A stretch of DNA of 64,000 nucleotides from Protonemura montana (GCA_947568835.1 OX387606.1:17641940-17705939); one strand, 5' to 3'. Shown: positions 47,401-61,700, counted from the stretch's first letter. Numbers and translations: made by a program. The notes: a model not told the origin generated them from the sequence alone.

Positions 47401-50400
47401 GAACTTAAAATATAAATGGCAAGGCATGGCACTTACCGTTTCAGTGCATTCTTGTCCTTGCGCTCGCGGTTCGTGCCGTTGGCCTTCAGTTTGAACGGCA
47501 ACTGCAACCCAAGTGGCTTCGGGCTCACGGGCTCCACCTTGGGCGTGGCTTCGGGGGTAGGCGGCTTGTGATTGGCCGGCTTCCACCGTCGCTTGTGCGC
47601 TTCGCGGTCATAATCATCATCATCGCAGTCTCCCTCGTAGTTGTCTCGGTAGTCAACCGACTTGCCCTTCGCTTTCTTCGGCGTCGATTTGTGCGTTCGT
47701 TCCGAAAGACTTGTGCCTGAACTCTCCCTCTCCTTCTCCATTTCCTCGTTGTTTGAGCTGTCGGTGGTTGTCGACGAAGACTCCTCCTCGGAACAAGCCA
47801 CTGGCTCCGGTGGCGGTGGTTTGTTCTTCTTATTGTTATTGTTAAAGCTTTTGTTTATTCGCTCGAGTCTCTTGAGTTCCTTGCGTGATTCTTGCGGCTT
47901 CTTCGGCGTTTCTTTAGCCTGCATGGCGCCCTTCACTTCCGGTTCCGCGACCGTCGCAGGTACTTTAAGTTTTGGCCCACACGCCGTGTGATTGTTGCCC
48001 CGGTTAAAAACGTTGCCCCACGACTTTTTCGTCGGAGCTTCGGGTAAGTTCTCCGAGGCGTCGCTATTTGTACTATTACGTTTGCCGAGCTTCTTCTTGT
48101 TTTTCGCGAGCGTCGTCGTCACAACAACCACGCTGCTGGCGTCGGGCTCATCGAACTTCCTCGTAATCGCCACCTGTTCCTTGACCTCTGGCTCAAGCGA
48201 AAGTCGCCGGTCTTCGGCACGCACCCAGCAGTTGGCCTTGTGTACTACACCATTCTCCTTGGGCTTGTCAGGGCCGCGCGGCCAATCGGTAACCACCTCT
48301 GCTGGCTTGGGCTTCTCGGGCGGCTTGTGCAGGTCAGCAAACACCGGCCGGTACTCAGCGCCCAACCTCGCGTCGCGGTCCTTGGACATGGCCGCCAATG
48401 CGCACTTTAGGATGCGGTCAGATTCAAGGAACGCGGCCGCCAGCACACACAGCGCCAGGAACACCATCGAGCCGACGGCCGCGTGGTACAGCAGCGGCTC
48501 CCACGGAGGACGGCCCAGCACGCCCGAGCACGCCGCTAGGAAGAAAGGCGGCAGCGTCGTCACCAGCGTGTAGTTGACCGGCACGCCGAGACTCGTCTCG
48601 ATGGCCAGCGTGCGTTGGATTCGCGCCAGGGTGAAGTCCGGCGTGAATGCAATGTCCACCTTGCGTGTGCCGTTGGGTGGCAGATCGAACGGCTCGCAGT
48701 TTAGCACGCGGAAGCCGTAGCCTTCGCACGGCAGGTCGTTGACGCTGAAGCGCACCACACTGATCGGCAGCTCGCCTGTGTTTCGCGCCGTGAACGAACG
48801 CTTCACAGTCAGGTTTGGCGCCGGGAACTTGCGGTGCTTCTCGCGCTCACAGTCCTTCAGATGTTTCTCGGCGAGCTCGAAGAGTAACGGCGTTACAGAG
48901 CCGGGTTTGCGGTTGCCGAACTTGAAATGCGCCTCAACTGCCTTGCCCGTGAGCCGAACGATGTCCAGCGCCGTTAAGTTGTTGCGTACGAAGAGCAGCG
49001 TCGAGCTAATACCTGCCTTGCGTGGCACGAAGCCAATCCGGGCCGTCACTGTTTCGCCCGGGTCGATAAGGAACGTCAGGCTCTCGTGGTGCGCAGGCAC
49101 TCGCAGCCGAGGACTCACAACATTGTCCATGCTCTCCATTGTGAAGTCCCACGGTGTGACATTGTAGAAGTCGCGGAAGAGGTTCTCAAAGCGGCCGGGC
49201 GCACCGATCATCTTCTTGCCGTCCTTCAGGTAGACCCACTCCATGACTAGCTGGAGGCTGACCGGGTGAGAGCTAGGATTGGTCAGTCGCAGGTCACGGT
49301 ATGTTTTGTTGCCAACCTGCGTGAGAGGGAAGTCCACGGTGGACGAGTTGATGATGTCGGGCATCAACTCGGGCCAGGAGAGCTGCACGCCGATGTCGAA
49401 AGAGTAATCGCGCACCTCGGTCGTGTCCAGCTTCACTGTGATGTTTTGCCACGGCGAGCTGGCTGTCAGGGACACGTATTTGTCGTATAGAATGTTGAAG
49501 AGCGACACGTCGGAGCGGTACGTGTTGGGTGGCAGCGACAGCGAGTGGATCCACTTGCTTGTGGCTAGAAAGGAACAAACAGATGGGTGTTAGTTTGGCA
49601 AACGAAGGAATGTGAGTTGTGACTTCAGGAGATGTCTAAAATCTTATTTTTGGTCTTATTTTAATGGGGTTCCTCCAAACTGTGTGTCTTAGACGGAATT
49701 AGACCCTTTCATGATTGACCGAGACACTCTCAGCATTACCAAGATCACATACTGAAAAAATATTTCAAGTGCTTTGCACTTTAAACTCTTTGCTGAATGT
49801 TCATTAAGTAAGAGATTGGTGTCGTGTGGGTTATTTCACCTCTAGCCATGAAATAAAATAATACTATGTCGTTTTTAATAATCTGATTTTTCAATTAAGC
49901 CAATCAACTCGCTTTTCATCAACCAATCAACACATTTTTGAATTGGAGTCCCGAGACATGATTTCAAATCTGTAGAGCCAATCGAAATTTGAAGAGATTT
50001 TTAAGAAACTGACTCAACCAAAATATTATTTTCACGACTTTCTTGTTGGAAACGGTTTCTTATTCCAACCGAGCTGAGTTAAATTTCGTACAGGTTTTGA
50101 TATCATGGGATACATACAAATACAAAAATACAAAAAGGCTAAATCAGTAATACTGCAATATGCAGCTATCTTCGAGTTAATTATAACTTCTCCTCACTTT
50201 ACACCTTCCCAGATGTATTTAGCATTTTACAAACCTTACCTCTACAACAAATTCAAATTTGAGTGTGCTACCGCAGCACTCGTCCCAATGTTGTTGATAG
50301 CTTTGCTGTATTTATTTCACAGTCATCAGAGTGTCTATACTGGAGAACTCTGAGCCTGTATTTTTTTCGTTGTTACATTCTTCTTGAATCCCAAATTTTC

Positions 50401-53400
50401 GATGCCACGTCCGTCGTCGACTCACCGGCCGCCTGGCTGGGGTTTCCGAGGTAGTACTCGTTTCGGCATCCGACGCCTGGGTCGAAGCTGACTTGTCCGA
50501 TGTGGCTGGTGGCGAGCGGCTCTATCCGTGCCCGCTGGCCAGCCTCAGTCACCATCTTGAAACCAACAGCGGCCACCGACTGAGCCAGCGCGCCCGTGAT
50601 GCCCACCACCTCCATCGGACGGGTGAACAGCGACCGCACGTGCAGCTCCTGGACGCACAGCTTGCCTGGGAAACAGTCGCCGGCAACGGGCTTGTCCGTA
50701 AGCACCTGAGAACAACACGACGATCAGAAATCTAGCAGTTGAAGAGAAGGCACTACACAGAATCCATATTTCATTAACTGAAAACTGAAAGACAGTCAAA
50801 AATAAAATAATAATTTCTGGGATGAAGAAGGAAAGAAAGAGGGAACTACCTCTCTCCCACTTAACCACAACAAATGTCCAGCCTGGAATAGCAAGGCCAG
50901 CAAACCAGCAGCATTGTGCACCTCAACTAGTTAAGATTTGAAAAGCTCTTCGTGCTTAAGAACTTGAATGACAATCCTCTACAAAATTATTTAACACTGT
51001 TAAACTCAGAAGTCAAAGTGCCAATGGTGTGAGATATAGAAACTGTGTTCAGTCTTAGATATCACTAAACGCACCAGCAGTTCCCCGGGCGCGGAGGAAA
51101 GCCTCGCTGGGACAACAATCTGCTCAAACTGTGTCTTGATGAAGACAGCACCCAAGACCAAAGTCTCCGCCATCGGGGCAATCACAGCCATGCGGAACAG
51201 CGCAAACTGGCCCGGAGGAAGGAATTTCTGCAAGAGAAACCGGATGAAGTTAGCATCGAGTGACAATCATACCTATCAAGCCGTGGTCAATTACTAATTA
51301 GATAGTATCATCTGATGTTCCACAACTTTGCAAAATACCTGCAGTACCTACCTGCATCCTTAACACTCTGAACTAATTTCAACGTTTTCAGTTTTCAAAT
51401 TTAACTTTTGGAGCTACTACCATTGATCACAAATAATAACATACCACTTAGCAATTGGACCAAAGTCAAAATTTCTTAGTTTTTATGTCCAGACATAGAT
51501 TTTACTAAAGAAATGTCCGTCTGGAAAGCTGTAGCGTAGACGATAGCATAGTCTGGACCACTCAAACGTAAGTTCAAGTAAATCACTCACTGTAGACTGG
51601 CCGTGAACGTAATCGAATGTGTCCTCGTCGAGGTCGAACAGCGTCGTGGCGTTGGCCTCTTTGAAACCGACCAGCTCGACTAAAGCGCTCGTCAAGTTCG
51701 TGCGCCACTCGCGTAGCTCCACCGCCACTGGGTTGTTGTTGAAGAGCGCAAAGCGAAGCCACTTGGTGCGTCCGCTACCCACCAGCCCGAAGTTCAAGAA
51801 AGTCTCGTTGAATCGCGAAGGGATCTCCTACGGAACAATGGACTCGTGCTAAGAACATCTCAAAAGTATCGCTGAGCTTTGCAATGGGCTGTGCTAAGAA
51901 AAGAGAAGGGATACCTGCGGGAAGTGATTTCCACGTTAAGTACACATGCCGCTTTGACATATCTGGCATAAGATTTTTTAATCATCGTTTGAGGACGATC
52001 AAGTAAAAATTGTCAAATAAGTTGTAGCACGCTGCACGTTATCTTGTCACTTTGTATGGTTTGGTGGTGTTTAACATTCTTGCTCTGTTTGCCAAATAAA
52101 ATCTAATACCCAATTTTGAGATGGAAAAATGAAAAAAAAACTTGAAGATTAATTTTAAAATTTAGTTAAAAAAAATTTTGTAAGATACCTATTTTCAAGA
52201 TCCTTTAACCCCTGTTGAAACATTCCAACGCAGGGTCAAATCATCGAAAGGTACCAAATACTAATTTCTTACCAATAGAGTATCTCCCGAATAAACCTTG
52301 CGCAGTAAATGTGCATTCTTTGAAATGTAGAAACACTTAGCGAATCCCAGGGCAGACATACTGCGCGAGGGGGCATACCTTCATGAGCCTGCCATTGTAG
52401 TAGAGCAGTGGCACGGAAATCTTAGACATGTTGGTGTGCAACGTCATGTGTGCCTTCAACTTCGTCTCCAGCTGGACGCTGTCACGCTTAAATGCCAGGC
52501 GAAAAAGCGTGCACGACTCGCGCGGCTTGAGTACGCGCGCAGTGAAGTTTTGTACCTGCAACAAAAGACAACCACGTCTGTTATCTGGGAGCGGGCTGTT
52601 ACGAAAGGTGCTTCTCAGAGATCATCTTTGAAATAATAAAGCATGTAACAAAGCACAGGATGTGTAATGTAAAATGTATGTAAAAAAAATGTTCATAAAA
52701 AAAAGTACGCTGGTCAATAGGTCGGGCAGATCTCAAAATGTGTAGCGTTATTTTTGACATTAGCTAAACAACTTAATAAAAACCTTACAAAAATAAATTT
52801 CACACGAGTATGCTTGTACCATCGGTAGAACAATTTTTCATGAAACACCCGATATTTTAAATTAGGAGATATGCAAAGATAGATCATGTATAATTATTAA
52901 TTAGGTTGGCTGCTTTAAAAGGACAATGTATATAACATTTTGGATTGTTTTGCTTATTTGGTATCTTATGTTTACTTCTCAATGGAATCGGCACTCATTC
53001 CTATACCCACCACATCAAAAAGGTAAGCGATCTTAAAACATTCCCCAAGACCCACCCATGTCATGAATCCACTTAACAAACGGAATGGAGAATAAGGATG
53101 GGTGCTGAGCAACCTATTACACAAATAATAACTTTAGGATGTCCGACCTCTCACGACATTAAATATTAAGCCGCTTTCTCACCATGAAGTGAGCGTGTGC
53201 GTGCTTTGGCATTGAGACCTCAGTGAGAGCCAATGGCACGCGGTAGTTGTTGGTGACTGTGAAGTTCCGCACGTCTAGGCTCGGCCCAACGTCCGAGCAG
53301 TACTGCGTGGCAGACGCGTTGAAGTGCAGGCTGCCTTCGAGCACGACTGCCGTGTACGGTATCACCAGCTTGTGCGCACTGTGGTTGCTCTTGATTATCA

Positions 53401-56400
53401 GCTTGCCGCTGACGTGACCGCTCTCGAAAGCTTCTTTCCCTGTTGACACAAATTACGTTTGGTTTAACTTTGGACCAAAATCAGCTGTAAAAGTGAGAAA
53501 CTTGTTAATTCTTTTATATATCGACTTGTAACTTTCTAGTTCAGTAAGATGCAGCTTTTTAATTCCACGTTAGGGTACATTATCAAAGTTTTTGGCATTC
53601 TCAACTTTCATATCTGCATTGTAGAGATTTGAGATTAGCTTGTTGTTTAAATTTGATATATAATAAAAATGATAAATGACACTGAAAACTAGAGCATAGT
53701 TATGTCTAGGGTCATAGCACTGTAGAGATCTGTCTCAGTTTGATCAACTATGATCAACATTTTACCATTTTGGCTGCTAGTCATTGATGACAATTATGTC
53801 AAGAGCTAGTGAAAATGAATGCTCATAAATCTAAGGGTAAAATAAAAAACAAGGCGCTGTCAAGTTTTCTCACAGTCAAACATGATGGTGGCAACCTCTA
53901 CAGCCACAGTAGAATCCGGAGGCACCTTCACCGGCTGGAACTCAATGGTGACGGCTCGCGAAACGGGTGTAGTGACAATGTTCTGTATACGTATCGCCTT
54001 CTTCCACGAGTTGTAGAGCAACAGCTTGATCTGCTTGGGCTTTTCTCCGCTTCCGCCCATGCCGAAGTCGAGCACGTTTTCGGGAAAGTAAAGGCCATGC
54101 TGAGGAGCAACCTCAACTTCCAGTGGAACCACCAGCACCTCCTCGCTGTTATTCACCTTGATCCTTGGCAAAAGTGAGGGCAAAACAAAACTGTTAGGAT
54201 TGTTAGCATGATTTGTATGTGCATTTAACCTAAGAGGTGCGTACTGCCCAAGAACCACTGCAGCTCAGCCCAAATGAACTGGAATTTTTCAGGGTTAAAC
54301 AGTCTCCTGTCATCCACCTTTTCAACATCCAACGTAAGCACAGACTTATGGTATACCCGAAAAAAAAGCCGGTATCAATACCGTCATTGGCAAATGTAAC
54401 TTTGTGCGGAACTTTAGTCTTGTGTGCTGTGTTTTCCTTGTGTCAACTTGTGTCGAACTTTAGGAGGCAAGATTGTGGCACTCAAGATGTTAACTAGAGT
54501 ATTTTGTTTTTTTAGACTCATGCCGACTCTATCTGTACATTATTATTCATACAGTTACTAGAATAAGTCCAGCAACTATATATTGTACTACTTTATCTCC
54601 AAATTGACCAACACAAGGCTCTTCTACAAGATAACCACATTAACCACATCGCCGGATTACCTGATGTATGCCGTGTGGTTCTTCTCCGTGAACGCCATGA
54701 AGCGCACACGGATCACAGGCTTGGTGTGGTACGGTGGGATCTCCCACAAGTGCTTGGGTCCCTCGAGTTCGCCAGACGGCAGTTCCAGGTGGAACTCCCC
54801 TCCGCTGCTGTAGATCTCCACGATCTGCACGACGCACAATGCAAACATCGAAATGGTTAGCGTTTGGGAAATTGAAGAATACAGTTTACTGGCCACTTGG
54901 TACACAAGGGAGTAACCAAGTGGACAGTAAACCACTTGGTAGGCCACATGAATTAACAAGAGTCAATGTTTTGTGATTGTTTCCTTGATCAGTGCTTAGC
55001 TTATCTTTAACCAGTTATGAAACATAGAAAGGTTTTAGATAGATTTATTTGGCATGAAAATAAACAGTAAATTTGGTACCAAGGAACCCAATAGATTTCT
55101 TCATTGTAATGCACATCTTCAATCATTTCCATTTATCTTTATTAGACATTGTTAGACACTTTCAAGAAATTTAAAGTTTCAATCAATGAAACCAAAAAAC
55201 ATTAAAAATATGTTGATAAATTAAAATTAAGCATAGAAAGAGAAAATGCTATCTTTGTCATCAAAGCAAAAAAAGTTTTTTAAATCGAAAATTTCTGCAC
55301 AATATTTAATAATTCCCCAAAACATTTCCAAAAACAAAGCAAGTGTCAGTGTCACACTTCTCAACGCACACGTACCTGCATCGGAGTGTTGTGTGGATTG
55401 TGCATATAAATAAGTGGTGAGTATGTGGAGTTGAGAGGTACTTTGGCACCGACTAGAGGCCTGAGCCGATAAGGGCTGCCCACGCTGGACCCTTTCACGC
55501 TGTACTTAAAACTGCCTTCCGATGTATGGATAAACAGACTGCTCTCGATCTCGCCCTCTTCTCTCCCAAGAAACACCACATTGAAGGTAGTGTTGCCCAG
55601 TGGAGGGATAACCTGTGAAAAGGTAATAATTATTGTGGTAACTAATGTAAATATGGGAAGAAGTTTTAGGATGCTATTTATGGGTATACTGATCTAGCAC
55701 AACAGAATGGTGATAAATATGTCAACAGACACACACACACTCTTAGACTAGAGACGAGTCTCGGTGTGAGAGCAAGAGATGCTCTGTCTGAGATGGTAGG
55801 TGTATGCATTTCTCCAGTGCTTGGTCAGTTGCCTTTGAAACTATATGCTATGTTTTTGTTGATGTTATTCAAAAACCCAATGATAGTAAATCATATCGTA
55901 ATCATCTACATATCGAAACAATAGATTAGTAAGATTCGGTCATGATGGACTAGATCAAGATTTAAAATCTAAGGCAATAATTATTAGATTAAAATTCCAT
56001 CGAGTGCTAGGTGCTAGTTTATGTGTTATGCAGAGCCAGAGTTATTGTATGTTCAAATAAAAATAACTAGAATTTAAACGAATACAAATTTTATGCAAAG
56101 ACCTTTAAAACGACTACATAATCAATCAATCAACTTCCCTGAAAACTTCCTCGGTGATGAAACAAGGAAAAGGGATGCAGCTACAAAATATAGATAAGAA
56201 TTTTAAATTCTATTTACCCTCATCATGCACATGTGCCACAGCACACTATCTGAAAGTCAGTTCACTAGTGAGATTGAGAATGACCTCATTTTGTGTGTGC
56301 CACAATTAAATTGTTAAATGTGTTTCAAGTTTGGGATAATTTTTTACATGGTTCTTGCCCCAAATTGTTTCTTATCAGTGTTTATCAAGTTATACTCATG

Positions 56401-58144
56401 AACGTTGGAGCATGCAAGGTTGAAATTGTGTTAAATGTGGAAATAGAACACCAACAGAAGAGTTATTAAGGCATTTGAACAAACAGTACAAAAATAAATA
56501 ATTCCTAGAATACTATTGGCCTAGCTGTACTCATACTATAGCTAGTATATTATGTAGGTTCTAAAAATCAATTCATGGTAACCTGGCCTTCATAAATTTT
56601 AGATTAGGAACACACTTCTATGATAATACCATCCTCCAAGGTTTATTTATTTATACATTTAACATAGGTAATATGGCTTTATCAACAGGAACCCATGCTT
56701 TACTCTTATCAACTGAATCATTATCATGTTAATAGGATACTGACTACTTGTCATGTCCTGCTAGCCACCAAGAAAGTACAAAGAATCCAAACCATGGCAA
56801 TGCTATATAGACACGAACGGTTTCTGCAATTGGCATGCCCCTGCAATTTTTAGGTTTAAGAGCTGGCTACGACCACATGATTATCTAGCTGTAGAAATTG
56901 ATCAGTTGACGATTGACGCTGGCTTACCTTGTCTTCGAAAAAGGAACTGTGGAAATGTACTGTATTTCCCGAAATAGATGACATGTGTATTGTTTGATTC
57001 TTATTTATGTTGAATAAAGTTACTTTTTCATGGTGAGGCATACCCAGATGTCTGTAAAATTAAAATGAATTAATTAGAGTAAAAATTGGTTCAATCGATA
57101 TTAAATTGCTCATTAAATAAGCATAGTACTATTATTGTTGATGTACTGACCGTCTTTTAAAATCTAAAAGTGGTGGCTCAAATTTTAAGTTAAAATTTGA
57201 ACTGTAAACTACGTTCTCTTCTATGCTCGATATTCTGGAAAGCAAATGAACAATTGGTTAATGCCTGAGCTTAAAACCAGCACACCGATGATACCACAAG
57301 CAATTAAAATTATTTGATGTAAAGAGGTGCTACAGTAGAAAATACAGGCAACTTGTTGAGATTGAATTAAATAAAATTTACTTACCGAACACCTGATGCA
57401 CTATTAAGTTCCTGCAAAAACAAAAATGATTACTATTATTACTTCTGTGACAAGACAATGATACTTCTGTTTCCTGAGATTGTATACAACTCTTTATTCA
57501 TACTTTACAAAACTGAAATTAAAATGAAAAACTTGTGTTGCAAGAATTTTAAAAATTCTGCAGTTGCTCTGATTGCAGACATTGCACTTTGAGAGGGTTT
57601 ATGGAGGGCAGTTTTAATTATGGGACAGTAGCCAAAGACGCACATAGAGCCTGACTTACATAGCAACTTATAAATGTTGACTATTGGAAATTTCTGTTTC
57701 ATAATCGGATGACATTAAAACATGGGAACCTCAACTGTGCGATGCACCTGCAACAGTTTTACCTTGTGTACGTTTGCAGGTATTCCGTCAACGACATAGT
57801 ATCTTCCTTCACTGTCACCAGGAATAAAGTCTGTAAAAAACAATACAGACATACAACTTAGGGATAGGTGAATAAATGCCATGAAGGCTTTAAAGTAATG
57901 GGCAAATAAGGTGTAGGAGCTAATGAAGGACATCATGTGCAGCAACACCTAGCTATAGGCTATATTTGGACCAGAATTGTGGCACAGTCCCTGTACAAAT
58001 AAATTCCAAGACATTATATCTAGCAGCTCTTAACTTACCATGACTATTTCCATGTACTGAAGTTGTAGTTTTCAAAACCAATTCTAACAAAGTAAACAAA
58101 AATATAAAACTACACACATTCAGTTCACCCATTCTTGGTGCCAT
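44128..58144 (-). CDS. TMEM131: TMEM131 homologue, complete, 17 exons, 1,717 aa
   Basis: Family knowledge: an ER type-I membrane protein; N-terminal PapD-like domains bind procollagen and the cytoplasmic C-terminus recruits TRAPPIII (TRAPPC8) for ER-to-Golgi export. Exons (minus, 5' to 3'): 58144-58039, 57830-57763, 57411-57386, 57234-57151, 57051-56928, 55612-55376, 54824-54661, 54163-53874, 53439-53183, 52555-52379, 51827-51591, 51227-51075, 50705-50426, 49564-47437, 46789-46453, 45244-45043, 44411-44128. All phases join. Residues about 1-31 are a signal peptide. The N-terminal part has family motifs such as [20 protein letters not shown] and [15 protein letters not shown]. One membrane helix lies near residues 1096-1115, then a long Lys/Ser/Pro-rich disordered tail. 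The length is close to the human protein (about 1,880 aa). The start could also be the second ATG, four codons on. Confidence 0.93.
45370..45752 (+). mobile_element. 3' end of a non-LTR retrotransposon (LINE)
   Basis: Plus-strand translation gives [18 protein letters not shown], then [13 protein letters not shown]-stop-NQLP, then THIKEST. This resembles the extreme C-terminus of CR1/Jockey-type reverse transcriptases (conserved YN-LP region), with a stop codon inside. It ends in a short tandem tail of aaatctg units at 45731-45752, typical of these elements. It lies in the TMEM131 intron between exons 15 and 16, antisense to the gene. Confidence 0.6.
47087..47138. repeat. 24-bp near-perfect hairpin in a TMEM131 intron
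   Basis: The arms at 47087-47110 and 47115-47138 pair over 24 bp with one mismatch around a 4-nt loop (ggag). The left arm contains aaaatatggcttttttgggg. As RNA it would form a compact stem about the size of a small-RNA precursor; it could equally be a decayed palindromic element. Confidence 0.85.
47437..49564 (-). CDS. TMEM131: TMEM131 exon 14: last luminal domains, membrane helix and charged tail
   Basis: A single 2,128-nt exon encodes about 40% of the protein. It covers luminal beta-sandwich-like sequence ([33 protein letters not shown]), a membrane segment ([20 protein letters not shown]), and a cytoplasmic stretch with acidic-Ser ([16 protein letters not shown]) and Lys-rich clusters. 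The other exons are 26-337 nt, so this fused exon is unusual within the gene and suggests local intron loss. Confidence 0.9.
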
Positions 58145-58764
58145 ATTTAACTATTTCCTTCAAAGTCAACTCAGCGGCCATGACACTATGGATTTTCTAT
58201 GGACAGAACGACACATGTGGCTACAGAAAAGGCGCGCGCACAAGTAGAGGTCATGACAGGAAAATTGACAGCCAGCTCGAGCCGTGTGCGTGGGAGGTCT
58301 CTGCAAACGATAACGATGCCCGACTACACTGATATTAAGAACCAAGAAACCCAATGGTTATTTGCAGATCTCTTAACACTCACATATCTCTTACAAGCCG
58401 ATACAAATGGATCAAACTAAAGGAGCAGGAGAAATTGACAAAATAGCAGAAAAACACGAATCTTACATTACAAATGCTTTATTCATAACTTTGCATTTCA
58501 AAATTAGGCATTATTTAAAAATATAAGGATCATCAGCATGAAAGAGAATACAAGCAATAAATGAATTACGTAAGATTTTAAACACGTGAGCCACCCATTT
58601 AATATCAAAAAGTAAATCAAACATTGTAACAGAGTTACCTCTTACAGATAGTTGGTAACAGAAATTTGATGGAGCGATAAATAGTAACATATAGGGGAGA
58701 CTCGAAACAACTTGAATTTTGAACAGGTAAGCGGCCACAAAGGGATGACATATCGTGATTATTC
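58145..58764. promoter_or_regulatory. Spacer between the NAP1-like gene and TMEM131
   Basis: This 620-bp spacer holds the 3' UTR of the NAP1-like gene (candidate AATAAA on the minus strand at 58478-58483) and the 5' UTR and promoter of TMEM131. The two genes are head-to-tail on the minus strand. No TATA box is obvious near the TMEM131 start; the region just upstream (58145-58330) is comparatively GC-rich. Confidence 0.5.
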
Positions 58765-61700
58765 CTACTGCTGCTTGCAGTCAGCTGGATTGGGCCCGTG
58801 GACTTGGGTGAGTTTGCCTGGTTTAACATCATCATCGTCATCGTCTTCCTCCTCTTCTTCTCCTTCTTCACCATCATCCTCTTCCTCCTCGTAATCCTCC
58901 TCTTCGTCTAGTGCTTCGCCTGTGAAGTAGAGCACTGCTCTTGGAACAATTCGTTCGCGGATGTAGTGCCCAATCTCAAAGTCTGTCGTCAGAAGGGATT
59001 GGGTTTCTTCGTCCATTTCCGCTTCAGGATCCTCTGGCACTGCACAAATATTACAAGATTATTAAATTACATCTACTACTTTTTTAAGTTCAAAGAAGCA
59101 AAGGGCTGAGAAACATGTGTGCTTTCAAAAGGCAAAGTTGCAATTTTGTTATTTCTGATTTCTGTTAGTACTTCCCAGATCTACAATCCACATCTACAAG
59201 ATTTACTAGAGTTAAGATATCAAGATTTCCTTTTCTTGCACATCTCAAGCAAGTAGATTTAACAAACACATATAACACAAGAAAACATTCATTAATTAGC
59301 AGAGTTTAATTTAAAAGGAAAGACTTTGTGAATTATGAGCTTAGCAGTAAAGCACATCTTAAAATTTGCCCCCCCCCCCCCCCCCCACTCCCAGAAAAAA
59401 ATAACCAATTAGTTTCTTGTGTGTGCTTGCACCCCGAAAGGCCACATGGAAGACAAACTATTCAGGATAACCTTAAGTCTCAAATAAGACACCATATATT
59501 TTTCAAAAAATTTGCTCAGAAAGTTTTCTAATCAACCAGGATATACATTTTGATCAATTATTCACAAAAAAGTATGTTTTTAAAATGTCTGGAATCCTCC
59601 CAAACATGGATTGCCACAAATTAGTATTCCTAACTCATTATTTAACTTAATTGTATTAGATTTACTTTATTTCAGTTTTAAACAGACAATCATTAATTTC
59701 AATTCAATTTTCACCATGATCAGATAGCTAGAGCCAAGATTTTATGGTGTTATGATTTCGTTAATTTCGTGGTAAGCTTTTTGGATTTCGGTGTTATGGC
59801 GGTGTTATGGAAAAAGTACAGAATTTCATGTCTATAGCAGATTTCGGACATAGGTGACGAAAAAAAGAAGAATAGTTAAACATAGTGTTTCTGTTCAATA
59901 AGTTCCTATAAAATGTAGCTAATACCTTTATGTTTCATAAAATACATTGTTGCGCCACAAGGAAACTACAAAACAAATAAGACACAAGAAAAATTTATTC
60001 GTATAAGCTCCATGTTTTTATTATTATTGATGCAAAATTAAATTAATTTCAATTAGCTCCTATTTGTAACACTAATTTTCCAAAAAGAGTTTAAAACTAA
60101 AAAGTTTGTCAGTGAGGGGTTTGAGATTTTTGTGTCCATGATAATTTGAATTTGACCCACTGCCTGGCACTAACAACATACTTTGCAAGATTGTCTTTTT
60201 TCTCCCAGACAAGTCTGGTGTTCTAGATTCCACACATCAAAATAGATCCATCACTCACAAAGAGTTGCTTTGCTTGATCCTCAAAAGTCAAAAATGTAAT
60301 ACACCCCATTGAAATTTGAAATCCCAGCTAATCTCTACCAACAGGCAGATTGAATGCATGTGGTGCCAGTGCTCACATGGCAAGGAGGGGAAGGTTCAGC
60401 CAACCAATGGCAATGGTTTCCTACAGCAAACAATTTGCCCCACTACTTCTACCCCCTAAACATAGGAATGTTGACAGCGTTTGATGAGGAACAGACCTGA
60501 CAACAAGACTGGGGGAAATAATCTGACAAATTCATGGAAATGTGTGTTTAGAGAGATAAAATAAACATTTAAATTTTTTGAATGGAAATTAGTGGCTATT
60601 TCGCAAAATACACACATTTTAGTGAAAAGGGTTATTTTGTTTGTTTATTTATTTTCCGTGAAATGTGGTTTGATAAAAATGAAAAAAGAACAGATTATCT
60701 GAAATTGAAGATAATTGGATGGGAAAAGGCTCATTTCGCGATGATTTCGCGGGAAGTAGTTGATTTCGTTGTTATGGATGATTTTTCGTGAATTTCGCGT
60801 TTTGTCGCGATGAGCTTCTTACATATTTGAGTTGGGAATTCAATGAATGGCACTCATTTGTAAGAAAAACAAGAGATAAGAACAATTCGCGATTTCGCGC
60901 ATCACCATATAATCGTGGCTCTACAGATAGCATATGACCCACAAGTTTCAAATCTGCCTTGCATTTGGATTTCTCAATTCTGCAGTAACTAAATATCTAG
61001 GTGATAACCAGTTTGTAACTATATCTGGTGGACAAAAAAACAACTTGGACTACTAGACCAGTTAAAAAATCTTACCGGATCCATTCCTTGACTACAATAC
61101 TTCCCACAACTGCCACCGCAAAAAAATCGACCATGAGGTACACAGGAAGGTGATTGTGTAAAAGTGGTCAAAAAATTAACTGTCCAATAACTTGTCACTC
61201 CCCATGGTTTAACATTAGGTTTCAATCAAGCCGCACCAGAGTTAAGCCACAGCAACTCACCGATATTGTCACACAATCAGAAAATTCAGTCATAAAACCA
61301 AATGCAAGGAAACTAATTTTTTTTTGTCCTGTTAATTATAAATTAACTTTAATAAAGTAACTAGCCAATAAAATTCTATGCACCTATAAGCAATCCTGCG
61401 ATCACGGATTTCGTAGCAGTAGGTAAGTACTTAAAATTTGTTGTGGTGAAGAAGGGAAGAAGGAAAGAGGGAGAGTGCAACTTACAGGAGAAGAAGATTG
61501 GCATTGCGTGGTGCACTTGTTGAGAAATGTTTAGAATTATTGAGAATTCAAAGGGTTTTAAGATTCTCAGTAATTTGAGAAATTTCTCAATAAGTGCACC
61601 ATGAGACACACATTTTCTTCTCTGGTATGTTGTGCTCTTTGCCTCTTTCCGTCTTCACCACAAGATACATCCAGCCCCTTGGCTTCCTGTTCCTAGTGAG

